Source of the DNA: an uncultured Corynebacterium sp.
Lineage (GTDB): Bacteria; Actinomycetota; Actinomycetes; Mycobacteriales; Mycobacteriaceae
Direction of reading: 5' to 3'
Assembly: GCF_945649885.1 (NCBI RefSeq)
Contig: NZ_CALZFS010000016.1
Coordinates: 1-32,551, forward strand
Length of the DNA: 32,551 nucleotides
Positions 1 to 7,964 of this stretch are shown here, piece by piece (position 1 is the first letter of the stretch; each line of letters starts with the position of its first letter). The position numbers and the translations under genes were made by a program. Below the pieces are notes generated by a model. The model was not told the origin of the DNA, made no database searches, and was given only the letters and a program-made list of their open reading frames with translations.

Positions 1-424
1 ACTGCCAGTCATAGTTATTGAGCTCCGTCACCGCCGCCGGTGTGGAATCAGGGAGATTATCCAACTGCATCTCACGGAAGATGCGATCAGTGTCATCCAT
101 CATCACATCACGGGCCAACTGACCACGCTCTGCCAGAACAGCATCATCCAGCAGTTTCTTCACCTCACGCAAAGTACCACCGAGATTATTACGCTCTAAG
201 AGCTCACGGCGACGTTCCGCGGCGCGCCGGGCTAATTCATCAAAACCCTCCTGACCACGGGCACCACGGCGCAAGTATTCCCGTAGTGCCTGTTCCGGGG
301 AGTACCCGGTCATGACATCCTGGGCGATGGCATCGAGTGCCTCAGTGAGATCGACCGGTGGGGCCAGTGGATCCGGGCCGCCGGTATAGCGACCATAACG
401 GGTACGACGGTGACTATGCGACAT
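1..424 (-). CDS. VWA-domain / chelatase-associated protein, N-terminal part (truncated by window edge)
   Basis: Minus-strand frame open from ATG at 424 to the window edge (MSHSHRRTRYGRYTGGPDPLAPPVDLTEALDAIAQDVMTGYSPEQALREYLRRGARGQEGFDELARRAAERRRELL...). It lies directly downstream of the AAA+ gene, as in actinobacterial AAA/VWA pairs. The VWA domain itself is outside the window. Confidence 0.7.
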   Translation of the reverse strand, partial: MSHSHRRTRYGRYTGGPDPLAPPVDLTEALDAIAQDVMTGYSPEQALREYLRRGARGQEGFDELARRAAERRRELLERNNLGGTLREVKKLLDDAVLAERGQLARDVMMDDTDRIFREMQLDNLPDSTPAAVTELNNYDWQ

Positions 425-438
425 AAAAGGCAGGCTCC

Positions 439-1842
439 TTAACCGTAAATGGTTTCGCCCTCGCCGGAATCCTTGGCGATCTTCCGGGAGAGATACAAGC
501 CCTCCAGGGCAAGTTCAATGGCACTGGCACGAGCACCCTCACCAGTTGCCTGGAAAGTAGCGGCGATCTGATCATAGAGATCAGATTCACCCAGTTCTGG
601 CAGACCCTCCAGGAACTCGGTGGCAGTGATCTGCTCACCAGTGGAGACCGTCACCGAACCATCAAGGGCAGCGATCAACGGGGTGAAATCAAGACTGCGC
701 AGATGCACCCGGATAGCCTCTGCGGTGGCGTTGCGCAGCAGATATTCCAGGATCTCCCATTCACGGCCCTCCTCACCTGATTCAAACTCGATCTTGCCGC
801 CGAGCACATCCACAGCAGCCTCCAGATCAACCAGGCGGGCCACAGCCTTGTCCTCACCCCGGACGGTGGCGCGGTGCAAGGCAGCGGCAGCAACGGTTTC
901 AGCGCCCGCGATGGAGAAACGGGCAGACACACCAGAACGCTGATTCACCGCAGATGACTCACGCAGGGCACGGGTATAACGGGCGAGGATCTCCAGCAGA
1001 ACCGGCGGCACCTCCGCCACCAGATCGGCCTCCTGGGTGATCACCGCGATCTCATCATCCAGGGCAATGGGATAGTGGGTGCGGATCTCCGCACCGAAAC
1101 GGTCCTTCAAGGGGGTGATGATACGACCACGGTTGGTGTAATCCTCCGGGTTTGCAGACGCCACCACCAGAACATCCAAGGGCAGACGCAGCATATAGCC
1201 ACGGATCTGCACATCACGTTCCTCCATCACATTGAGCATGGCTACCTGAATACGTTCCGCCAGGTCAGGAAGCTCATTGATCGCCACGATGCCACGGTTG
1301 GAACGGGGAATCAGGCCATAGTGGATGGTCTCCGGGTCACCCAGACGACGACCCTCAGCCACCCGCATCGGATCCACATCACCGATCAGGTCAGCCACCG
1401 AGGTATCCGGGGTGGCCAGTTTTTCTGCATAACGCTCATCACGGTGCACCCAGGTGATGGGAAGGTCATCGCCTTCTTCCGCAACCCGGACACGGGTGGC
1501 ATCAGTGATGGGGGCCAGTGGATCTTCACGCAGCTCAGAATCAGCGACGATGGGCATCCACTCGTCGACAAGCATGGCCAGGGAACGCAACAACCTGGTC
1601 TTACCCTGGCCACGCTCACCGAGCAGCACAATGTCATGACCGGCAATCAGGGCGCGTTCCACCTGCGGAATCACCGTGTGCTGCAAACCATGCAGACCCG
1701 GCCACGGATCCTCGCCCGCAGCCAACTTAGTTAGCAGATTGCCGCGGATCTCCTCCCGGAGGGAACGCGGGGTATAACCGGTGGCCTTGAGCTCACCGAG
1801 GGTCGAAGCAGTAGGGGCAACAGAAGCAATAGGGGAATTCAC
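439..1842 (-). CDS. Magnesium-chelatase-like AAA+ ATPase (ChlI/MoxR type)
   Basis: 467 aa ORF with Walker A GERGQGKTRLL, GDVDPMRVAEG, GIVAINELPDLAERIQVAMLNVMEERDVQIRGY and ASANPEDYTNRGRIITPLKDRFGAEIRTHYP, all typical of the Mg-chelatase I family. Confidence 0.9.
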   Translation of the reverse strand: MNSPIASVAPTASTLGELKATGYTPRSLREEIRGNLLTKLAAGEDPWPGLHGLQHTVIPQVERALIAGHDIVLLGERGQGKTRLLRSLAMLVDEWMPIVADSELREDPLAPITDATRVRVAEEGDDLPITWVHRDERYAEKLATPDTSVADLIGDVDPMRVAEGRRLGDPETIHYGLIPRSNRGIVAINELPDLAERIQVAMLNVMEERDVQIRGYMLRLPLDVLVVASANPEDYTNRGRIITPLKDRFGAEIRTHYPIALDDEIAVITQEADLVAEVPPVLLEILARYTRALRESSAVNQRSGVSARFSIAGAETVAAAALHRATVRGEDKAVARLVDLEAAVDVLGGKIEFESGEEGREWEILEYLLRNATAEAIRVHLRSLDFTPLIAALDGSVTVSTGEQITATEFLEGLPELGESDLYDQIAATFQATGEGARASAIELALEGLYLSRKIAKDSGEGETIYG

Positions 1843-1907
1843 ACCCCCAGGCTAGCCACCTTTCACCACCTGCAACAGGGGGCTGAAATTTGGGTAGGCT
1901 CCGAATA

Positions 1908-2555
1908 ATGGAATCCGTATCCACTCTCATCCTTCTCATCCGCCACGGTGCCACCCCCACCACCGGCCAGGTCCTACCCGGTCGCGCGCCGGGTTTACAC
2001 CTGAGTGACGCTGGCCAGGAGCAGGCCGATGAGGTGGCACAACGCCTGGAAGGTCTGCCTCTGACCGCCATTTACAGCTCACCGATGGAACGTGCGCAGG
2101 AGACGGCCATGCCCACGGCAGAACACTTCGGGCTACAGCTGCAGGTGATGGAGGCCTTCATGGAATGTGAATTCGGCTCGTGGACGGGTGAGAAGCTCAG
2201 CGACCTGTACAAACTTCCTGAGTGGAAGACCGTGCAGCAGACTCCTTCCCAGTTCCGGTTTCCCGGTGGGGAGAGCTTCCCGGAGATGCAGGAACGGATG
2301 GTCGTCGGCCTGGAGGACATATCAGCCAGGCACCCCGGTGACGTGGTGGCAGTGTTCAGTCACGCGGATCCACTCAAGGCGGTGGTGGCGCATCTGGGAG
2401 GCACACCTCTGGACTCCTTCCAACGCATCAGCATTGACACCGCTTCTGTCTCGGTGACGGAATTCAGCACCCCCGCAGGATCGGAGGAAACCCACCACCG
2501 CATGGTGGTGACCAACTCCCGCACCGGTTCCTTGAGTTATCTGCGGGAGAAATGA
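1908..2555 (+). CDS. Histidine phosphatase family protein (phosphoglycerate mutase-like, MSMEG_4193 type)
   Basis: LLIRHGATPTTGQVLPGRAPGLHLSDAGQEQADEVAQRL motif (RHG), CEFGSWTGEKLSDL and VFSHADPLKAVVAHLGG. ATG 1908 is preferred over the upstream in-frame start at 1890. Confidence 0.9.
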   Translation: MESVSTLILLIRHGATPTTGQVLPGRAPGLHLSDAGQEQADEVAQRLEGLPLTAIYSSPMERAQETAMPTAEHFGLQLQVMEAFMECEFGSWTGEKLSDLYKLPEWKTVQQTPSQFRFPGGESFPEMQERMVVGLEDISARHPGDVVAVFSHADPLKAVVAHLGGTPLDSFQRISIDTASVSVTEFSTPAGSEETHHRMVVTNSRTGSLSYLREK

Positions 2556-2556
2556 T

Positions 2557-3315
2557 ATGCCTGAGCAACATGAGCAGAAGTTCGCCCGCGAGTTGGAGAT
2601 CCTCAGGCAAGGGGAACTGACTGTGGTGACCCAGCTGGTGGATTCCAGCAATATGGGGTTTGTGATGGATGCCAGCCTGGATTCCCGCCCGGGGTCAGAT
2701 TCAGCTGAAGATAACTATGGCTGGGCGGTGTATAAACCGCTCTTGGGGGAGCGTCCCCTCTATGATTTCCCACCGGGCCTCCATGCACGTGAGGAGGCAG
2801 CCTTCCTGCTGAGCGAATTTCTGGGCTGGCATATTGTTCCCCCCACGGCGACACGTGAGGATGCTCCCTTCGGGGTGGGTTCTTTGCAGTGGTTCATCGA
2901 CCATGACCCTCAACAACACTATTTCCCCTTGTTGGACACCCGGGAAGATTTGCATGACCAGTTCCGTCAGATGGCAGTGTTTGATCTGTTGGCTAATAAC
3001 ACCGACCGTAAATCTGGCCATGTGCTGCTTGAGGAAACGCCGGAGAACAACCGTATCTGGGGCATTGATCATGGCCTGTGTTTCAGTGCGGATCCCAAGC
3101 TGCGCACGGTGATCTGGGATTTCGGTGGTGAGCCGATTGCTCAGGAACTGGTCAAGGCTGTGGTGCCACTCATCCATGAGGTGCCTCCAGCAATTGCAGG
3201 GCTGTTATTGCCTGAGGAGGTGGATGCTCTCCGGGACAGGGCCTCCCGGATTGTGCGTTTCCCTTTTTTCCCACAACCCAGATCGCAATATCAATTCCCC
3301 TGGCCGTTGGTATGA
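2557..3315 (+). CDS. SCO1664-family protein (phosphatidylinositol 3/4-kinase-like fold)
   Basis: 252 aa; YGWAVYKPLLGERPLYDFPPGLHAREEAAFLLSEFLGWHIVPPT and LANNTDRKSGHVLL...IWGIDHGLCF (catalytic D-x3-N-like and DHG motifs). Starts 1 nt after the phosphatase stop. Confidence 0.85.
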   Translation: MPEQHEQKFARELEILRQGELTVVTQLVDSSNMGFVMDASLDSRPGSDSAEDNYGWAVYKPLLGERPLYDFPPGLHAREEAAFLLSEFLGWHIVPPTATREDAPFGVGSLQWFIDHDPQQHYFPLLDTREDLHDQFRQMAVFDLLANNTDRKSGHVLLEETPENNRIWGIDHGLCFSADPKLRTVIWDFGGEPIAQELVKAVVPLIHEVPPAIAGLLLPEEVDALRDRASRIVRFPFFPQPRSQYQFPWPLV

Positions 3316-3401
3316 AGACAGTGGGGACCACCACGTTTCCATCCAGGAACGTATGCTGGCGGTCATATTGCCGTCCCCATCAACTTCAGGAGATGATCAT
3401 C

Positions 3402-4169
3402 ATGACTGACGTAAAAGCACTGGCAACCACCTTTGCCCAGGCACATGAATCCGGGCGCACCCTGGTGCTACCCACCGTGTGGGATACCTGGAGCGCGGCT
3501 GTTGCCGTGGATGCAGGTTTTGAAGGCCTGACCATCGGCAGCCACCCTGTTGCAGACGCCATTGGTAGTTCAGATGGCGAAAACATGGATTTCGCGGACT
3601 ACCTGGACAAGGTCCAGCGCATCACCTCATCTGTTTCCATTCCGGTCAGTGCCGATGTGGAATCTGGTTATGGCCTTGACCCAGCTGAGCTCATTGAACG
3701 TCTCATCGGTGCTGGTGCGGTGGGTGCCAATATTGAAGATGTGGTGCACAAGGAGAACAAGCGGGTCCGTGACCGCCAGGAACATGCCGACTATATCGCT
3801 GCCGCCCGCGCTGCCGCCGATGAAGCTGGCGTTGACTTCGTGATCAATGGGCGTACCGATGCCGTGAAATTGGGCACTGATGTGTTTGAAGATCCACTTG
3901 CAGAAGCAGCTGAACGTCTCAGGTTGATGGAGGCTGCCGGAGCGCGTGCTGTTTATCCTGTTGGTCTGTCCACAGCAGATCAGGTTTCTGATCTGGTCGC
4001 AGCTGTATCCATCCCCCTCAACGTCACAGCGCACCCGGCGGATGGCCACGGTGCTGGCGATATCGCCGCCCTGACCAAGCTCGGTGTACGCCGCGTGACC
4101 TTCGGTCCGCTGTGGCAGAAGTGGCTGGGGGAGCTGTCCGCAGGCGAGCTAGGCAAGTGGTTGATCTAG
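3402..4169 (+). CDS. Isocitrate lyase / phosphoenolpyruvate mutase family protein
   Basis: PTVWDTWSAAVAVDAGFEGLTIGSHPVADAIGSSDGENMDF, SVDVESGYG-like VSADVESGYGLDP, GAVGANIEDV and INGRTDA. ATG 3402 is preceded by a purine-rich SD (caggagatgatcatc). Confidence 0.88.
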   Translation: MTDVKALATTFAQAHESGRTLVLPTVWDTWSAAVAVDAGFEGLTIGSHPVADAIGSSDGENMDFADYLDKVQRITSSVSIPVSADVESGYGLDPAELIERLIGAGAVGANIEDVVHKENKRVRDRQEHADYIAAARAAADEAGVDFVINGRTDAVKLGTDVFEDPLAEAAERLRLMEAAGARAVYPVGLSTADQVSDLVAAVSIPLNVTAHPADGHGAGDIAALTKLGVRRVTFGPLWQKWLGELSAGELGKWLI

Positions 4170-4171
4170 CC

Positions 4172-4527
4172 AGGTGCTTATCGACGCCCCTGTCACCGGT
4201 TGGGCCCAGTCCCTGGAGGGGCGGGGAGCGCTCCCGGTACCTGCAGGGCCTGGGTCTAGAGGTCAGGGGGGTTGATTCTGGCCCTGCTTTGGTGGCTGCG
4301 GGCAGGCAGCAGCACCCAGGTTTGGCGATCAACCTCGGAACACCGGATGAACTTCTGGCCTCAGAAGGTTTTTCTCAGGCACTCTTGCCTGGGACGCACT
4401 CGATGCGCTTCCACAGGATGAACTTTCGAGGGCTCCCTCCTGTTGACAGAGGTGGCGGAAATTTCCTGGTCAGTCTTGGTGGAGCAGGCAGGGTTGCAGG
4501 TTGCCCGCGTTGAAACACTAGAGGGTT
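4172..4527 (+). pseudogene. Degraded class I SAM-dependent methyltransferase
   Basis: Methyltransferase-like segments spread over different frames: VLIDAPVTG (cf. VLDxGCGTG), then WRGGERSRYLQGLGLEVRGVDSGPALVAAGRQQHPGLAINLGTPDELL, then in another frame LVEQAGLQVARVETLEG. The middle part appears deleted. Confidence 0.6.
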
Positions 4528-4530
4528 TTC

Positions 4531-5202
4531 ATGGCCCGCACCATCGTCATCACCGGAGCAGCATCTGGAAGCGGGAAGGCCACTGCGAAGATCCTGGAGA
4601 AGGTTGGTGACCGCGTTATTCGTGTGGATCTGCAGGAAGGTGATGTCGCCACAGACCCGGGCACCCCGGTGGTGTGATTGACGGTTTGGTGGCTAATGCT
4701 GGAGTATCCCACCCCTCTGAACTGTCCCTCAAGATCACTTACTTCGGTACCGTTGCTCTCCTCGAGGGACTTCGTCCGCTGCTGGCAAAGTCTGATGCAC
4801 CCCGGGTCACGGTGACCACTTCTGCAGCAACGCTGCAGGGTAATGATCCGGAACTGGTGGATCTGATGCTCAACAATGAGGTAGAAAAAGCCATTGAGCA
4901 TGGCGCTGTGCTGCCAGCCCAGAGCCCACAGGCTGGTTATGCCAATTATTCCAGCTCTAAGCGTGCCATCTCCCGGTGGATCCGTCGGGTTGCTCCAACA
5001 CAGGACTACGCCGATGCTGGCATCGGCATCAATGGAGTGGGCCATGCCGACCCCTTATAACGGCATTGCGGAGGCGGAACGCATTGGTGCAGTCCATGCC
5101 TTCCTCATCAGTGAGGGGAATGCCCGTATGACTGGTGAGGTCATCTTTATTGCTGGTGGTTTCGATGCCCAGTCCCGCGGTGACAACATCTGGTGGCCAT
5201 AA
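4531..5202 (+). pseudogene. Degraded short-chain dehydrogenase/reductase (SDR)
   Basis: MARTIVITGAASGSGKATAKILEKVGDRVIRVDLQEGDVATDPGTPVV*, then DGLVANAGVSHPSELSLKITYFGTVALLEGLRPLL...YANYSSSKRAISRWIRR...INGVGHADPL*, then YNGIAEAERIGAVHAFLISEGNARMTGEVIFIAGGFDAQ* in another frame. This is a contiguous SDR homologue broken at about 4675 and 5045. Confidence 0.85.
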
Positions 5203-5253
5203 ATAAAAAAGGTGTAATGTGGGGCTTCCCGTATGCAACTCCAAGGAGTAGTC

Positions 5254-6192
5254 ATGACCGAAACGCACGGAAACAACACCGAAAACGCCAATCATGAAAC
5301 CACCGACCAGTTGACCTTCCAGAACCCGGTTGACCGCTATCCCGAAATTGAACCACCGGTTCAGGACCAGCCGGAACCCGGTCTGGATGCAGACCTCACA
5401 CCAAAAACCGACCGTGGTGAATTCTCCTACCGTGGCACCGGTCGACTAGAGGGACGTAAAGCCCTGGTCACCGGTGGCGACTCCGGAATCGGTGCTGCAG
5501 TGGCCATCGCCTTTGCCAAGGAAGGCGCTGATGTTGTTCTCAACTACCTCCCTGAGGAGGAAGAAGACGCCCAGTGGGTCAAAGGTGTCGTAGAGAAGAC
5601 CGGTAAGAAAATCCATCTTGTCCCAGGGGATCTTGGCGACGCAGAATTCTGCCGGGCACTGGTCACCGAAGCAGCAGAAGCCCTCGGGGGCTTGGACATC
5701 CTGGTCAACAACGCAGGACGCCAGATCGTTCAGGAAAGCCTGGAGGACCTCACCGATGAACAACTCGATGAGACCTTCAACGTGAATATCCTTGCGATGT
5801 TCCGCATCGCCCGCGAGGCACTCAAACACCTGCCTGCAGGATCCAGCATCATCAACACCACCTCCATTCAGGCCTACAACCCTTCAGCCAACCTCCTGGA
5901 TTATGCCTCCACGAAAGCAGCGATCAACAACTTCACCAAGGGACTTGGTCAGCAGTTGGCTCCCAAGGGAATCCGCGTCAATGGTGTGGCACCCGGACCA
6001 TTCTGGACCCCGCTGCAGGTGTCCGATGGGCAGGAGAAAGAGGACCTGCCGGAGTTCGGTAAGAACACCCCACTGGGTCGTGCCGGACAGCCGACAGAAC
6101 TGGCACCGGCCTATGTGTTCCTGGCGTCTTCCGAGTCCAGCTATGTCATCGGTGAAACACTCAACGTCAATGGTGGAACACCCTCACCATAA
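5254..6192 (+). CDS. SDR family oxidoreductase (YdaD/YghA-like, general stress type)
   Basis: ALVTGGDSGIGAAVAIAFAKEGADVVLNYLPEEEEDA, ILVNNAGRQ, YASTKAAINNFTKGL and the N-terminal QNPVDRYPEIEPPVQDQPEPGLDADLTPKTDRGEFSYRGTGRL extension typical of this subfamily. SD aaggag precedes ATG 5254. Confidence 0.92.
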   Translation: MTETHGNNTENANHETTDQLTFQNPVDRYPEIEPPVQDQPEPGLDADLTPKTDRGEFSYRGTGRLEGRKALVTGGDSGIGAAVAIAFAKEGADVVLNYLPEEEEDAQWVKGVVEKTGKKIHLVPGDLGDAEFCRALVTEAAEALGGLDILVNNAGRQIVQESLEDLTDEQLDETFNVNILAMFRIAREALKHLPAGSSIINTTSIQAYNPSANLLDYASTKAAINNFTKGLGQQLAPKGIRVNGVAPGPFWTPLQVSDGQEKEDLPEFGKNTPLGRAGQPTELAPAYVFLASSESSYVIGETLNVNGGTPSP

Positions 6193-6238
6193 GGAGAATG
6201 GACCCTCAACTGGGAAAACAGGCTAAGATCATGGACTT

Positions 6239-6598
6239 ATGTCTGATCAATTACCATCATGCCCCCAGTGCGACAGTGAATTCACCTACGAAAACGGCCC
6301 CCTGCTCGTGTGTCCGATGTGTGCACATGAGTGGGTGCCAGGTGAAGCTGAAGAAGCAACTTCAGAAGAGGCAGTCATCAAGGATGCCGTGGGCAATGCC
6401 CTAGAGGATGGCGACAGCGTCTCCATCATCAAGAACCTGAAAGTGAAAGGTGGTGGCGGTAAAGACATCAAGATCGGCACCAAGGTCACCGGAATCCGCC
6501 TCATTGAAGACGGAGTGGTGGACGGCCACGATATTGATGCCACTGTGCCGGGCTTCGGCAAGATGAAGTTGAAGTCCAGCGTGGTGAAGAAGCTCTAA
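6239..6598 (+). CDS. Zinc ribbon protein PhnA/YjdM family
   Basis: LPSCPQCDSEFTYENGPLLVCPMCAHEW (two CxxC) and DAVGNALEDGDSVSIIKNLKVKGGGGKDIKIGTKVTGIRLIEDGVVDGHDIDATVPGFGKMKLKSSVVKKL. Confidence 0.95.
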   Translation: MSDQLPSCPQCDSEFTYENGPLLVCPMCAHEWVPGEAEEATSEEAVIKDAVGNALEDGDSVSIIKNLKVKGGGGKDIKIGTKVTGIRLIEDGVVDGHDIDATVPGFGKMKLKSSVVKKL

Positions 6599-6852
6599 GC
6601 CAAGGAGAGGAAGAGCTTCTCCATGGCTGCGCGCTCTTCCGGACCGGCGCCTTCTTCGAAGCATTTCTCCATTCCGGCAGAAATGACGGTGAAGCCGGCG
6701 CGGTCCAGGGCCTTGGATGCGGCGGAGAGCTGCTGGAGGAGTACCTTGCAGTCTTCGCCCTCCTCCAGCATGCGGATGACGGCGTTGAGCTGACCCTGGG
6801 CTCGCTTCAGTCGGTTGATGGCGGGTCGCATCTGTTCAGGATCAAGTTTCAT
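6595..6852 (-). CDS. DUF156 metal/thiol-sensitive transcriptional regulator (CsoR/CstR/FrmR family)
   Basis: INRLKRAQGQLNAVIRMLEEGEDCKVLLQQLSAASKALDRAGFTVISAGMEKCFEEG. Both conserved Cys are present; the CsoR copper-ligand His (4 residues before the second Cys) is Gly. Confidence 0.9.
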   Translation of the reverse strand: MKLDPEQMRPAINRLKRAQGQLNAVIRMLEEGEDCKVLLQQLSAASKALDRAGFTVISAGMEKCFEEGAGPEERAAMEKLFLSLA

Positions 6853-6863
6853 AGCTGATCACC

Positions 6864-7964
6864 TTACCTTAAAAATACGGCAGGGGGTATCTGCAGGGCT
6901 CGCACTGCAGCAACTGATTCCACCACGGCCGCCGCTGCTGCTTCCGCCTCTTCACCTGTGTTCATCGGGGAGAAGGTGAAACGCACCGAGGTCCGTGCCA
7001 GATCTTCCACTAAACCGATCGCCAGCAGGACATGTGGGACCTCCCCTGAACCACAGGCGGAGCCGGGGGAGCAGATGACTCCCCGGCGTTCCAATTCCAG
7101 AAGTACAGCCTCGCCCCCGGTGTTTTCAAAAACAAATGAGGCGTGACCTGGCAACCTGTCGGTGGGGTGCCCGGTCAGCTGTGCACCGTCAATGGTGAGT
7201 ACCTTCTGGATGAAGGCGTGGAGGTTGGGTGGGGCGTCGTTAAGCGTTAAAGCTGTGGCGAAGGCGACGGCACCGGCGACGTTTTCCGTCCCACTGCGCC
7301 GGCCGCGCTCCTGTCCACCGCCGTGGAGGAGTGGTTCCAGTGGCAGGCGGCACCACAGTGCGCCGATGCCCTGGGGTGCGCCGATTTTGTGGCCGGACAG
7401 GCTGATGGCATCCACCCCCAGATCCAGGGAAAGCCCCGCTGCCTGCACTGCATCGGTATGGAAGGGGGCAGTGGTGGCCGCAGCGAGTTCGCGGATGGGT
7501 TGGATGGTACCGATCTCATTGTTGGCGTAATGGATGCTGACCAAGGTGGTGTCCTCGCGTGATACGGATGCAAGTTCTTCTGGACTGACGTGGCCGAACT
7601 CATTCGGGGTGAGCCAGGTGACCTCAAAATCATGGAAACGTACCAGATAATCGATGGATTCCAGCACAGCGGCATGTTCCAGTGGGGTGCTGATGATGTG
7701 GCGTCCCTTCGGTCTGGCCAGCGCAATCCCCTTGATCGCCAGATTATCCGCCTCCGTGCCACCTGAGGTGAAGGTGACCTGGGAGGCCCTCCCGCCGACG
7801 ACACCGGCCACCACCTTCCGTGCCGCCTCCAGTCCCGCAGCCGCTCGTTCACCCACGGCATGAAAGCTTGAGGGATTGCCGAAGTGGCTGCTCAGATACG
7901 GCCACATGGCCTCAAGAGCTTCTCTGCGCACACCGGTGGTGGCTGCGTTATCCAGGTAGATCAT
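6864..7964 (-). CDS. nadS: Cysteine desulfurase (NadS-type, in NAD operon)
   Basis: IYLDNAATTGVRREALEAM, TFTSGGTEADNLAIKG, HTDAVQAAG, SLSGHKIGAPQGIGALW and SGTENVAGAVAF; directly downstream of nadC with 1-nt overlap. Confidence 0.93.
   Translation of the reverse strand: MIYLDNAATTGVRREALEAMWPYLSSHFGNPSSFHAVGERAAAGLEAARKVVAGVVGGRASQVTFTSGGTEADNLAIKGIALARPKGRHIISTPLEHAAVLESIDYLVRFHDFEVTWLTPNEFGHVSPEELASVSREDTTLVSIHYANNEIGTIQPIRELAAATTAPFHTDAVQAAGLSLDLGVDAISLSGHKIGAPQGIGALWCRLPLEPLLHGGGQERGRRSGTENVAGAVAFATALTLNDAPPNLHAFIQKVLTIDGAQLTGHPTDRLPGHASFVFENTGGEAVLLELERRGVICSPGSACGSGEVPHVLLAIGLVEDLARTSVRFTFSPMNTGEEAEAAAAAVVESVAAVRALQIPPAVFLR
6874..6891. promoter_or_regulatory. Candidate DUF156-regulator operator upstream of its own gene
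   Basis: Minus-strand reading GATACCCCCTGCCGTATT (ATAC-N8-GTAT), 22-39 bp upstream of the regulator start and overlapping the 3' end of the cysteine desulfurase gene. Confidence 0.45.

Noticed and set aside
1075-1734. 219-aa plus-strand ORF opposite the AAA+ ATPase
   Set aside because: Antisense shadow; His/Gln/Thr-rich and without domain motifs.
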